From Akkermansia muciniphila (GTDB lineage: Bacteria; Verrucomicrobiota; Verrucomicrobiia; Verrucomicrobiales; Akkermansiaceae): a stretch of 56,199 nt of DNA. The DNA lies in contig CAMCYK010000008.1 in assembly GCA_945883695.1 (NCBI GenBank), forward strand, positions 1 through 56,199, written 5' to 3'. The first letter of the stretch is position 1, and every line of letters begins with the position of its first letter. A program made the position numbers and the translations under genes. The notes beneath the pieces were generated by a model. The model ran no database searches and was not told where the DNA came from. It was given only the letters and a program-made list of their open reading frames with translations. Shown piece after piece: positions 34,692 to 46,342 of the stretch.

Positions 34692-35900
34692 TTACCGCAC
34701 CTCCACGGTCGCGCCCGGGCGGATCAGGGTCGGGATGCGGATCGCGTCCCAATTCGCCAGCCGGATGCAGCCGGCGCTGCGGGCGCGGCCGATCGTCTCG
34801 GGGTCGGAAGTGCCGTGGAGGCCGATGCCCGGGCGGCTCAGGCCGTTCCAGATGATGCCGACCGGACTGTTCGGACCGGGCGGGATGTTGAGGGCGTTGT
34901 TGCTGCGCTTGCCGGTGTCGAGCAGCGACTGGTCATAGCGCCAGACCGGCAGCTCGACGCTGTTGTTGAGCTTCCAGACGCCCTTGTGGATGAACTGCGG
35001 CTTGCCCGGGGTGATGGGGAAGGAAGCGACTAGGGCGCGGTTCGGTTTGACGGCGACCTGCGGTTTCACCAGCACCGGTTGGTCGGCGATCGTTTGCTCG
35101 TCTTCCTCGACCAGCAGCGCGGCGGGCGCGGCCTCGAAAATGCGCACCTGGTTCATTTTGGTATCCACCACCGCGTGCCGCTCCGACATCGCGGGGTCCG
35201 CCTCGTAGCGGTTGCCGGTGAGCGCCTCGATGTGGAAGGGTTTCACGTTCGGCACGATCAGCGTGCCGCCGGTTTTGACGCCCCAGGTGTTCTTGGAACC
35301 GTTGAGTTGCAGGATGAAATCGACGTCGGTGTGGTAGCGCTCCGCCATGAACTCGGCGAGGCTGCGGTAGCTCATGCGCTTGGCTTTCGCCTGGGCGGCG
35401 CGGTTGTGGGAGAGGCCGCTGTTGACCCACTTGGTCGCGACGTCCGGGACCCGGGCGGTGGCGAAGGCGTTCGGCACCGCTTTCCGCGCGGCGTCCATCA
35501 CCGGGCCGAGGTCGTCGGCCGGATAGCCGTGGACTTCGTTCCACGAAGCCACGGCGAGCACGGTGAAGCGGCCGGGTTTGCCGTCGATCACGCCGGGCCC
35601 GAAGTTCGACTGGTCGAGGAAAACCTGCAGGCGCACCGCGTCCTCGCCGTCCGGCAGATTGGCGATCTCCGGCGCGTCGGTCTTCACCGACGGCTTGCGC
35701 GGGGGCAAGGTCACCGTGCCCGGATCCAGCGGCGTCACTTCGGCCACCGGTTCCGCGGGCAGCGCCGGGGCAGCGGGATCCGCGTCCGATGCGGGCGTGA
35801 TTTCCGACGGGTCCACCGGCAAGGCGCGCAGTGCTTCGTTCTGGGCGGCAAGGGGGACCGCGATGGCGGTGAAGGCGAGGGTGAGGAATTTCCGGAACAT
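34692..35900 (-). CDS. L,D-transpeptidase (YkuD family)
   Basis: This protein of about 402 aa starts at the ATG at 35898-35900 (a TTG three codons upstream is possible). Residues 1-20 form a signal peptide, followed by a Pro/Asp/Glu-rich linker to about 70. Residues about 85-230 contain a putative peptidoglycan-binding or LysM-like region (LQVFLDQSNFGPGVIDGKPG, then KTGGTLIVPN). The catalytic YkuD domain is at the C-terminus: HGTSDPETIGRARSAGCIRL near residue 355 contains the conserved histidine and the nucleophile cysteine. Such enzymes make 3-3 cross-links in peptidoglycan or attach lipoproteins to it. It is the first gene of the operon with the PPIase and EEP lipoprotein. Confidence 0.92.
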   Translation of the reverse strand: MFRKFLTLAFTAIAVPLAAQNEALRALPVDPSEITPASDADPAAPALPAEPVAEVTPLDPGTVTLPPRKPSVKTDAPEIANLPDGEDAVRLQVFLDQSNFGPGVIDGKPGRFTVLAVASWNEVHGYPADDLGPVMDAARKAVPNAFATARVPDVATKWVNSGLSHNRAAQAKAKRMSYRSLAEFMAERYHTDVDFILQLNGSKNTWGVKTGGTLIVPNVKPFHIEALTGNRYEADPAMSERHAVVDTKMNQVRIFEAAPAALLVEEDEQTIADQPVLVKPQVAVKPNRALVASFPITPGKPQFIHKGVWKLNNSVELPVWRYDQSLLDTGKRSNNALNIPPGPNSPVGIIWNGLSRPGIGLHGTSDPETIGRARSAGCIRLANWDAIRIPTLIRPGATVEVR

Positions 35901-36021
35901 CTTCGGCAAGTTTGAAGGTCGGGACGCGGGGAGTATCCCATCGATTCGCGGAATGTCACGCGGGGAACACTAACGGATTCAAGCCTGCCGGGGGCGGCGG
36001 CGGATCGGCTCAATTTCCGGA

Positions 36022-36050
36022 TTGCCAAACGAAGAGCGGGCTCCTAGCTT
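36022..36050 (+). promoter_or_regulatory. promoter of tRNA-Gln(TTG)
   Basis: A -35 box TTGCCA (36022-36027), a 17-base spacer and a -10 box TAGCTT (36045-36050) end 19 bases before the tRNA. The same arrangement, with the same boxes, spacer and distance, precedes the second tRNA-Gln gene, which supports both. Confidence 0.6.
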
Positions 36051-36069
36051 CCGCCCGCCGTCGGCAAAA

Positions 36070-36140
36070 AGCCCCTTGGTGTAATGGTAACACTACGGAT
36101 TTTGATTCCGTCTTTCCAGGTTCGAGTCCTGGGGGGGCTG
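36070..36140 (+). tRNA. tRNA-Gln (anticodon TTG)
   Basis: The 71-base sequence folds as a cloverleaf. The acceptor stem pairs AGCCCCT (36070-36076) with GGGGGCT, and the discriminator base is G at 36140. The D arm contains TGGTGTAATGGTAACACTA. The anticodon arm is ACGGA-loop-TCCGT with TTG in the loop, reading CAA glutamine codons. The T arm is CCAGG-TTCGAGT-CCTGG. The CCA end is not encoded. A very similar tRNA-Gln with a CTG anticodon lies 194 bases downstream. Confidence 0.95.
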
Positions 36141-36215
36141 CTTTCTTCCACGGTTCGGGAATCAGGAAGTCCGGCAGACCGGCGCCCGCGGAGAAATCAC
36201 AGGGCGACCTTCCTG

Positions 36216-36244
36216 TTGCCAAAGCGAAAAGTTCAGCCTAGCGT
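36216..36244 (+). promoter_or_regulatory. promoter of tRNA-Gln(CTG)
   Basis: A -35 box TTGCCA (36216-36221), a 17-base spacer and a -10 box TAGCGT (36239-36244) end 19 bases before the tRNA, copying the layout found before the first tRNA-Gln. Confidence 0.6.
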
Positions 36245-36263
36245 CCTCGCCGCGACGCGAAAG

Positions 36264-36334
36264 AGCCCCTTGGTGTAATGGTAACACTACGGATTCTGGT
36301 TCCGTCTTTCTAGGTTCGAGTCCTAGGGGGGCTG
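36264..36334 (+). tRNA. tRNA-Gln (anticodon CTG)
   Basis: This 71-base cloverleaf is almost identical to the upstream tRNA-Gln. The acceptor stem starts AGCCCCT at 36264 and the discriminator is G at 36334. The anticodon loop carries CTG, reading CAG glutamine codons, and the T arm is CTAGG-TTCGAGT-CCTAG with compensating changes relative to the first gene. CCA is not encoded. Two isoacceptors from a tandem duplication, each with its own promoter. Confidence 0.95.
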
Positions 36335-36559
36335 CTCTTGTCCGGTGGATCCCGTGCGGTGGGTAAAAAGGCCGGGCGGCAAAATCCGGCAAATCCGGCA
36401 GCGCGGGGGCGCTTCGGGCATGGGACGGTTCGTTTTGGTTCGCGGAATCCCGTCCCGGGGATGGCATCTGCGGGCTTGGTATGCCGCGAGGAGCTCGACT
36501 TTCATTCTAACTTGGTCCTCCGTCCGATGTTCTACCGCCGCGAGGTGTTGCTTCGGGAT

Positions 36560-36576
36560 ATCGGTTATTAACCGAT
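36560..36576. promoter_or_regulatory. palindrome upstream of the HTH protein gene
   Basis: ATCGGTT (36560-36566) and AACCGAT (36570-36576) form a 7-bp inverted repeat with a 3-base centre, 51 bases before the ATG of the HTH gene. It could be a binding site for that protein or a leader hairpin; there is no direct evidence for either. Confidence 0.35.
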
Positions 36577-36627
36577 CTTCTTTAGAAATTTCTTGTGAAG
36601 CGGGTCATGGCTTCTTAAGTCACCCGC

Positions 36628-37074
36628 ATGGCAGCTAAGAAAGCAGCAAACAAAAAGGGCAAACGTTACTCGGATGCGGAGAAGGCGGAAATCTTGAACT
36701 TCATCGCCCAGCAGGGTCGCGGTGGCGCGACCCAGGCCGCGAAGAAGTTCGGTATCAGTCCGCTGACACTGACCAACTGGAAGAAGGCTTCGGGCGCCAG
36801 CCCGAAGAAAATCAAGAGCGGTGGGATCGACAAGGACGCCGTCTTGAAGGTGCTCTCGGGCAAGGGCTTCAAGATTGTCCGTTCGTTGAACATCATCACG
36901 GGCGAAATCCTCGAGGACAGGATCGACCCGAAGATCGAGAAGCTTAATCTCGATTTCGGTGGCCTCGGTGCCAAGGCGAACGACGCGACCACCTATGTGA
37001 CCTCGACCGGTAGCCAGGTTCTCGTCACGCTCACCTTGGAGCGCCTTCTCGCGATCACCGGCACCAAGCCGTAA
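36628..37074 (+). CDS. small HTH DNA-binding protein (transposase-type HTH, probably domesticated)
   Basis: This 148-aa protein has a Lys/Ala-rich start (MAAKKAANKKGKR) and then a helix-turn-helix resembling the OrfA domain of IS3-type transposases (RYSDAEKAEILNFIAQQGR, then ATQAAKKFGISPLTLTNWKK). Residues 75-148 hold a short charged region and a beta-rich C-terminal part (ILEDRIDPKIEKLNLDFGG, then STGSQVLVTLTLERLLAI) with no transposase catalytic domain. It stands alone, with no inverted repeats or OrfB and a strong terminator immediately after it. It therefore looks like a maintained cellular DNA-binding protein. The function is unknown; nucleoid-associated or regulatory use is inference. 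Confidence 0.75.
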   Translation: MAAKKAANKKGKRYSDAEKAEILNFIAQQGRGGATQAAKKFGISPLTLTNWKKASGASPKKIKSGGIDKDAVLKVLSGKGFKIVRSLNIITGEILEDRIDPKIEKLNLDFGGLGAKANDATTYVTSTGSQVLVTLTLERLLAITGTKP

Positions 37075-37097
37075 TTTCGGGAAGATTGGAATTTGAT

Positions 37098-37134
37098 CAG
37101 GGGTGAAGGTTCTACCTTCGCCCCTGGTTTTTTT
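37098..37134 (+). terminator. Rho-independent terminator after the HTH protein gene
   Basis: A 13-bp stem CAGGGGTGAAGGT / ACCTTCGCCCCTG (37098-37110 and 37114-37126, one T-G pair) with a 3-base loop is followed by a run of seven T residues (37128-37134). It lies 23 bases after the stop codon. Confidence 0.92.
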
Positions 37135-37226
37135 CATAAGGCAGGGGGTGGCGGGAAATTCCGCGGGGGCGGGGGATAAGTGTTTTCGAGCGTGAAACCA
37201 ATCCCCGGTGCCGCAGGTCCGGTTTC

Positions 37227-37947
<721 letters not shown>

Positions 37948-37958
<11 letters not shown>

Positions 37959-38724
37959 GGCGGAAGCGCTTTTCCAGCCAGTGCGAGAGCCACGCGACCG
38001 GCAGGGTGAGGACGAGGTAGCCGAGGGCGAGCGGGAGGTAGCCCTCGAGCCCGGCGTAGGAGCGGGAGATGAAGTTCTTGGTGTTGTAGAAGTATTCGGA
38101 GACTCCGATCACGCTGAGCAGCGAGGAGTCCTTGATCAGCGAGACGAAGAGCCCGGCGACGGCGGGCAGGACGCGGCGCAGGGCCTGCGGGAAGATCACG
38201 TGGCGATAGACCTGGACCGGACTGAAGCCGACCGCGCGGGCCGAGTCCCACTGGGTTTTCGGGATGCTTTCGACGCCGCCGCGGAGGATCTCGCCGAGGT
38301 AGGCGCCACCGAACAGCGAGAGCAGCAGGATGCCGATCACGATCTTGTCCTCGAAGCCGGCCTCCGCCAGCGGGCGCGACAGCAGCGGGGCGAAGATCAC
38401 GAAGTAGCCGAACAGCAGGTGGACCAGCAGCGGGGTGTCGCGGACGAACTCAAGGAAGGCACGGCAGGTCCAGCGGAGGACCGGCAGCGGCGAGCGCTGG
38501 CCGAGCAGGAACAGCAGGCCGATGACGGTGCTGCCGGCCAGCGCGGCGAAGGAGATGCCGAGGGTGAGCTTCCAGCCGCGCCACAGCGCCTCGCGGTATT
38601 CCCAGGCCTTGGCCCAGTCGGGGGTCTTGCCGAGCCGCCCGAAAATCGCCACGCAGAGCCAGGCGAAGCCGCCCGCGAGGACGACCGCGGTCAGCACGTT
38701 GGCGATCTGCTGGCGGCGGGTCAT
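37948..38724 (-). CDS. polar amino acid ABC transporter permease
   Basis: This 258-aa inner-membrane protein has about five to six hydrophobic segments. The cytoplasmic EAA loop that contacts the ATPase is visible (EILRGGVESIPKTQWDSARA followed by VGFSPVQVYRHVIFPQALRR). LEFVRDTPLLVHLLFGYF is also typical of HisM/GlnP permeases. It is a single permease gene, so it probably forms a homodimer. It starts 7 bases after the substrate-binding protein gene and overlaps the ATPase gene, forming an SBP-permease-ATPase operon. Confidence 0.92.
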
Positions 38725-38731
38725 CCGGAGC

Positions 38732-39535
38732 TCAGCGGATGATGAACGGGATGCCCTGGCTTTCGAGGAACTTCTTCTCCTCCTTCAGGTACTGCTCGCC
38801 CAGTTTCTCGAAGCCCCCCTCCGCCCGGAAACCGGCGATGAAGGCGTTCACCTGTTCGCGCAGGGCGTCGTTGCCCTTGGCGATGCCGAGCGCCCAGCTT
38901 TCCTCGACGAAGGGCGTGAGCAGGCCGCGGGTGGTGTCCGGGTTCTGACGGGCGTACTGGTAAATACTAAGCTGATCGTAGATGAAGGCGTCGGCGCGGC
39001 CTTGGGCGACCTCTTCGACGCAGGCGGACTGGTCCTCGAAGACCACCAGCTTGGCCGCCGGGAGGTTGGCGGTGATCCAGGTCTGGGCGGTGGTGGCGGT
39101 TTTGGCGGTGAGGCTGCGGCCGGGCTGCTTCAGATCGTCGATCGACTGGATGCCGGAGTCCTTCCCCACCAGCACCGCGAGGCCGGTGAAGGCATAGGGA
39201 TCGGAGAAGTCGATCGTCTTGCGGCGTTCGTCGGTGGCGGTCATCGACGACAGCACGAGATCGACGTTGCCGGTCTGGAGCGCCGGGATCAGGCCGGAGA
39301 ATTCCATCGGCACGATCTTGAGGGGCCGGTTCAGTTTCGCGGCGAGGGCTTCGGCCATTTTCACGCCGACGCCATCGGGCCGGCCGGTGGTGTCCTGCAT
39401 TTCAAAGGGCGGATAGCTGAGGTCCATGCCGATCCGCAGCGGGGGTCCGGTCGCGGTGGAGGTGGACTTTTCGCTGCATGCCGTCGCGGCAAGCGCGAGG
39501 GCACCGAGGAGAAGGAAGCGGCGTCGATCGGCCAT
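38732..39535 (-). CDS. polar amino acid ABC transporter substrate-binding lipoprotein
   Basis: This 267-aa protein has a lipoprotein signal ending at a cysteine (LALAATACSE, Cys20) and then a type 2 periplasmic binding fold: LRIGMDLSYPPFEMQDTTGR at the start, MEFSGLIPALQTGNVDLVLS, and a distinctive TATDERRKTIDFSDPY segment that is a signature of SBP_bac_3 amino acid-binding proteins. The conserved Arg and Asp of TDERR...DFSDP contact the amino acid backbone. It is the first gene of a three-gene transporter operon. The ligand is probably glutamine, histidine, arginine or a related amino acid, but the choice is not resolvable here. Confidence 0.92.
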   Translation of the reverse strand: MADRRRFLLLGALALAATACSEKSTSTATGPPLRIGMDLSYPPFEMQDTTGRPDGVGVKMAEALAAKLNRPLKIVPMEFSGLIPALQTGNVDLVLSSMTATDERRKTIDFSDPYAFTGLAVLVGKDSGIQSIDDLKQPGRSLTAKTATTAQTWITANLPAAKLVVFEDQSACVEEVAQGRADAFIYDQLSIYQYARQNPDTTRGLLTPFVEESWALGIAKGNDALREQVNAFIAGFRAEGGFEKLGEQYLKEEKKFLESQGIPFIIR

Positions 39536-39604
39536 GGCGGCGGAGGGTAGCGCAAGCAGCGGTCCGCGAAAGCGGATTTGATGGCTTTATGGCCGGGGGG
39601 CTTG

Positions 39605-39708
39605 CCGCCGGTCCTCTGAAGCAGAGTGGCCGGCGGAACGGGCGATGCGGGCTTTCAAGGTGGCGGGCCCGGGGGACCGCTCCGCCGGTCTGAAGCAGCG
39701 GTCCCGGG
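39605..39708. repeat. two successive hairpins between secA and the amino acid transporter
   Basis: The first (39605-39636) pairs CCGCCGG...CTCT with AGAG...CCGGCGG around a GAAGC loop. The second (39668-39708) pairs CCCGGG..ACCGCT with AGCGGTCCCGGG with a 2-base bulge. Both loops contain TGAAGCAG. They lie 36 bases past the secA stop and 70 bases before the transporter start, so they may end secA transcription although no T-run follows. Confidence 0.45.
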
Positions 39709-39743
39709 AGGCCGTTCCGACGGGTGATGGGGCCGTCAGCGGC

Positions 39744-42923
<3,180 letters not shown>

Positions 42924-43103
42924 GTGAGAAGAAGGTAGGGTCCCATGGGCGGACCGGGGGGACGCCATACACCCGGAATGCGCGGGGTGCAAGCGGCACG
43001 ATTCATGGGAATCGAGCGGCTCATTCCGGACAATTTCCTACTTTCGAGGCGAACCAAAAGAAACTGGCGGAGGCGGAGGGACTCGTAATGCCGGTCTGAC
43101 CCG

Positions 43104-43892
43104 TCAGATTTTCATCGCGTTGAAGCCGCCGTCGACCACGAGTTCGGTGCCGGTGATGAAGGCGCCGGCCGTGTTCGAGGCGAGCAGCAAGGTCGCGCCG
43201 ATCAGGTCGTCGGGCGAACCGAAGCGGCTCATCGGGGTCTGGCGCAGGATGTCGAGCACGCGGCTTTCATCGAGCACCTTACGGTTCTGCTCGGCCGGGA
43301 AGAAGCCGGGGACCAGCGTGTTGACGCGGATCGAGTATTCGGCCCATTCGCGGGCGAGGTTCTTGGACAGGTTGTGGACGGCGGCCTTGGAGGCGGAGTA
43401 GGTGAAGACGCGCGACAGCGGGATCAGCCCGGACATCGAGCCGAGGTTGATGATCGAGGCCGGGATGCCCTCGTTGATGAAGTACTTGCCGAAGACCTGG
43501 CAGGTCCGGAAGACGGCGGTCAGGTTGGTATCGATGATCCGCTGGAATTCCTCCTCCTCGATCTCGAGGAAAGGGGTGGGGGCGTTGATCCCGGCGCCGT
43601 TGACCAGGATGTCGACGCGGCCGGAGCGTTCGACGACCTGGTCGACGAGTTCCTGGAGGGAATCGCGCGAGGTGACGTCAGCGGACAGGAAGTAGCCCTT
43701 GCCGCCGAATTCGGCGATCTCCTTGAGCTTGCGTTCCGCCTTCTCGCGGATCCGGCCGACCAGCACGACCTCCGCGCCGGCGTGGGCGAGGCCCTTGGCC
43801 ATGCAGCCGCAAAGTTCGCCGGTGCCGCCGATGACGACGGCGGTTTGTCCCTCGAGGCCGAACAGTTCTTTGAAGAAAGCAGCGGTTTGCAT
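43104..43892 (-). CDS. short-chain dehydrogenase/reductase (gluconate 5-dehydrogenase/mannonate oxidoreductase-like)
   Basis: This 262-aa protein starts at the ATG at 43890-43892. The Rossmann nucleotide-binding motif is [18 protein letters not shown] (glycine-rich TGxxxGxG variant), NGAGIN is the NNAG-like motif, INLGSMSGL supplies the catalytic serine, and YSASKAA is the YxxxK active site. The C-terminal [14 protein letters not shown] is typical of sugar-acid SDRs such as gluconate 5-dehydrogenase or D-mannonate oxidoreductase. It probably reduces or oxidises a sugar acid with NAD(P). It follows the VapBC genes by 65 bases on the same strand and need not be cotranscribed with them. Confidence 0.88.
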   Translation of the reverse strand: MQTAAFFKELFGLEGQTAVVIGGTGELCGCMAKGLAHAGAEVVLVGRIREKAERKLKEIAEFGGKGYFLSADVTSRDSLQELVDQVVERSGRVDILVNGAGINAPTPFLEIEEEEFQRIIDTNLTAVFRTCQVFGKYFINEGIPASIINLGSMSGLIPLSRVFTYSASKAAVHNLSKNLAREWAEYSIRVNTLVPGFFPAEQNRKVLDESRVLDILRQTPMSRFGSPDDLIGATLLLASNTAGAFITGTELVVDGGFNAMKI

Positions 43893-43957
43893 CCCGCGAG
43901 GTTCGCCACACGGCTGGGCGGGGGCAAGCGGAATGAGTGTTCCCGGGTGCGGGTGAC

Positions 43958-44371
43958 TCAGTCCGTAAACCAGTTTTCGACCCGCAGTCCGGGAACCCGC
44001 CTGAAGTGCGAAACGTTTCGCGTGCTCAAGATAAGCTTGTGAGCCAAAGCGGTTCCGGCGAGGCAGGCGTCCCAAGGGCCGATGGGCGTGCCTGCTTGTT
44101 GAAGCCGGGCTAACAATTCGGCGGTGGCAAGTGAGGAGGCCTCATCGAAGCTGACCCAGGAGACACGGGGAAGGATCGAGTCTTCAATCCTTTGCCAAAG
44201 TCCTTCGCCATCGGGAACCAGGCAGGTGCCGAACCGAAGTTCCAGCCGGGTGATCTCGCTGGCAAAAAGCCGGGACGGCGGGAGCGCGTCGAGGCGCTCT
44301 TGAACACTTGGATGGGGGCGTTTCTTGAGTAACTCGCTCAGGACATTCGTATCGGCCAGGTAGCGCTTCAT
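43958..44371 (-). CDS. vapC: VapC-type PIN-domain toxin ribonuclease
   Basis: This 137-aa protein is a single PIN domain. The first catalytic aspartate is in [12 protein letters not shown] (Asp7), the conserved glutamate in TRLELRFG, and a later aspartate in GPWDACLAG, with a conserved [10 protein letters not shown] region before the end. Such toxins cleave tRNA or rRNA in an Mg-dependent way and are neutralised by the partner encoded just upstream. The start overlaps the antitoxin stop by 4 bases, the usual coupling of type II pairs. Confidence 0.9.
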   Translation of the reverse strand: MKRYLADTNVLSELLKKRPHPSVQERLDALPPSRLFASEITRLELRFGTCLVPDGEGLWQRIEDSILPRVSWVSFDEASSLATAELLARLQQAGTPIGPWDACLAGTALAHKLILSTRNVSHFRRVPGLRVENWFTD

Positions 44372-44610
44372 CGGGCGCCGGGCATCTGTGAGTTGCCCCA
44401 GATCCGCACCTGTTCCAGGGCCTCGAAGAATGGATCATCGTCTTCCAAGCCTTCGGCTGTCGCCACGGGTGGAGAGGGCGGAGGCGGAGATGCGGACAGT
44501 TGGGTCTCGATCGCTTCGGTGAAAAGATCCTTCAGGCTGCGGCCCTGCTCCGCCGCGTGGACCTTCAGGCGGCGCAGCAAGCCGTCGGGGAGCTCGATGG
44601 TTGTTTTCAC
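44368..44610 (-). CDS. vapB: VapB-type antitoxin
   Basis: This 80-aa protein starts at a GTG (44608-44610): VKTTIELPDGLLRRLKVHAAE is the strand-helix pattern of a ribbon-helix-helix protein that binds DNA as a dimer. The rest is an acidic, Pro/Ser-rich tail that ends with [18 protein letters not shown] and probably wraps around the VapC toxin to inhibit it. The two genes overlap by 4 bases. They lie 43 bases downstream of the last gene of the metal transporter operon on the same strand, so readthrough is possible. A tandem GGGA(A/T)TAT-like repeat lies directly upstream (44620-44641) and may be the autoregulatory operator. Confidence 0.82.
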   Translation of the reverse strand: MKTTIELPDGLLRRLKVHAAEQGRSLKDLFTEAIETQLSASPPPPSPPVATAEGLEDDDPFFEALEQVRIWGNSQMPGAR

Positions 44611-44619
44611 GAAAAGAAA

Positions 44620-44641
44620 ATACGGGAATATGGGATTATGG
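44620..44641. promoter_or_regulatory. putative vapBC operator (tandem 8-bp repeats)
   Basis: On the plus strand CGGGAATA, TGGGATTA and TGGCAAGC follow one another; the first two are near-identical octamers. They are AT-rich within GC-rich DNA and lie 10 bases before the antitoxin start, as expected for the self-regulated promoter of a toxin-antitoxin pair. Confidence 0.35.
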
Positions 44642-44653
44642 CAAGCCGCAAGG

Positions 44654-45487
44654 TCACGCCACCGACTTCCGCCGCAGGATCCCGTATTTCGGCGCGAAGG
44701 CCAGCGAGGCGACGAAGAGCAGCGTCTGGACCAGCACGATGCAGGCGCCGGTGGAGGCGTCGAGGTGGTAGCTGACGAAAATCCCCGTCGCGGTGGAGCC
44801 GGTGGCGGCGGCGACGGCAATGGCGAGCATCCGGTCGAAGCGGTCGGTCCACAGGTGGGCGATGCTGCCGGGGGTGATCAGCATGGCGACCACCAGGATG
44901 ATGCCGACGGTCTGGAGCGAGACGACGATGGCCAGCGAGAGCAAGCTGAGCAGGAGGTAGTTCAGGAACTTGTCCGGCAAGGCCATGACCCGGGCCTGGG
45001 CGGGATCGAAGCAGATCAGCAGGAGGTCGCGGCGCAGGGCGAGGGTGACCGCGAGGACCACGCCGCCGAGCGCCAGCGACTGCCAGACCTGCGAATGCCG
45101 GATGCCGAGGATGTTCCCGACCAGGATGTGGTCGAGGTGCATGTCCGACTCGGTGCGGCTGAACAGGACCAGCCCGAAGGCGAACATGCCGCTGAAGACC
45201 ACGCCCATCACGGTGTCCTCCTTGATCCGGCTGTTCTGCTGGATGAAGCCGCTGCTGACCGCGCAGAACAGGCCGGCGGCAAAGGCGCCGATGGCCAGCG
45301 GGATGCCGGCGATGTAGGCGAGCACGATGCCCGGCAGCACGGCGTGGGAAATGGCATCGCCCATCAGCGACCAGCCTTTCAGGATCAGGAAACAGGAGAG
45401 CACCGCGCACATTGCGGCGATCACCGTGCCGACCAGCAGGGCGTCGCGCATGAAGGCGTATTGGAACGGCTCGAGGAACTCGTTCAT
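44654..45487 (-). CDS. Mn/Fe-type ABC transporter permease 2
   Basis: This 277-aa membrane protein of the ABC-3 (ZnuB/MntB) family has about eight hydrophobic segments. LKGWSLMGDAISHAVLPGI is the signature found in both permeases of this operon, followed by NSRIKEDTVMGVVFSGMFA and a LLICFDPAQARVMALP segment. Its start overlaps the stop of permease 1 by 4 bases. The C-terminus ends with FAPKYGILRRKSVA, closely matching permease 1 (FAPKHGILASKRR), so the genes are duplicates that form a heterodimeric channel for Mn2+ or Fe2+. Confidence 0.93.
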   Translation of the reverse strand: MNEFLEPFQYAFMRDALLVGTVIAAMCAVLSCFLILKGWSLMGDAISHAVLPGIVLAYIAGIPLAIGAFAAGLFCAVSSGFIQQNSRIKEDTVMGVVFSGMFAFGLVLFSRTESDMHLDHILVGNILGIRHSQVWQSLALGGVVLAVTLALRRDLLLICFDPAQARVMALPDKFLNYLLLSLLSLAIVVSLQTVGIILVVAMLITPGSIAHLWTDRFDRMLAIAVAAATGSTATGIFVSYHLDASTGACIVLVQTLLFVASLAFAPKYGILRRKSVA

Positions 45488-46314
45488 GGCGCGGGCAGGG
45501 TGGTCGCGCGGCTGTCCCGCACACGGCGTTTCGAGGCGAGGATGCCGTGCTTCGGGGCGAAGACGAAGACGCCGAGGAAGACGAGCGCCTGGAGGGTGAC
45601 GATGCAGCCGCCGGTCGCGCCGTTGAAGAAGTAGCTGGCGTAGGCCCCGGCCAGCGAGGTGGCGACGCCCAGCGCCGCGGAAAGCCAGAGCATCGTCCCG
45701 AAGCGATCGGTGAGGAGATAAGCGGTGGCACCCGGCGTCACGAGCATCGCCACCACCAGGAGGGCGCCGACCGCTTGCAGGGCCGCGACCGCGGTGGCGG
45801 CGAGCAGGGCGAGCAGGGTGACATGGAGCAGGCCGGCCGGCAGCCCGAGGGCGCGGGCCTGGTTGGGATCGAAGCAGAACAGCATGAGGTCCTTCCACTT
45901 GAAGCCGAGCACCCCCAGCGTGATGGCGCTGATCGCGATGACCTGGGCGATGTCGGGATCGGAGATGCCGAGGATGTTGCCGAGGAGGATGGTTTTCAGA
46001 TCCACCCGGGCGGGAAACAGCGAGATGAGGAGCAGTCCGAGCGCGAAGTAGGAGGTGAAAACGATCCCGATGGTGGCGTCCTCGCGGATCCGGCTTTTCG
46101 CCTTGATGAAGCCCATGGTGCCCGCCGCCAGCAGTCCGGCGACGAAGGCCCCGAGGGCGAAGGGCAGCCCGAGGATGTAGGCGATGGCGACGCCGGGGAC
46201 GACGGCGTGGGACAGGGCGTCGCCCATCAGCGACCAGCCTTTCAAGGTCACGAAGGACGAGAGGAAGCCGCAGGTGCCGCCGACCAGCGCGCTGACCGCC
46301 ATGGCCCGCAGCAT
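45484..46314 (-). CDS. Mn/Fe-type ABC transporter permease 1
   Basis: This 276-aa ABC-3 permease has the LKGWSLMGDALSHAVVPGVA motif and a LMLFCFDPNQARALGLPA segment. The ATG at 46312-46314 gives a protein that begins MLRAMAVSALVGG. Comparison with permease 2 suggests about 13 further residues upstream ([11 protein letters not shown]) are conserved, but no ordinary start codon is found there and this stretch overlaps the end of the ATPase gene; a rare start codon is possible. With permease 2 it should form the membrane pore of the metal importer. Confidence 0.92.
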   Translation of the reverse strand: MLRAMAVSALVGGTCGFLSSFVTLKGWSLMGDALSHAVVPGVAIAYILGLPFALGAFVAGLLAAGTMGFIKAKSRIREDATIGIVFTSYFALGLLLISLFPARVDLKTILLGNILGISDPDIAQVIAISAITLGVLGFKWKDLMLFCFDPNQARALGLPAGLLHVTLLALLAATAVAALQAVGALLVVAMLVTPGATAYLLTDRFGTMLWLSAALGVATSLAGAYASYFFNGATGGCIVTLQALVFLGVFVFAPKHGILASKRRVRDSRATTLPAP

Positions 46315-46342
46315 GTAGTCGTAGTGGAAGGGGGTGAGCAGG

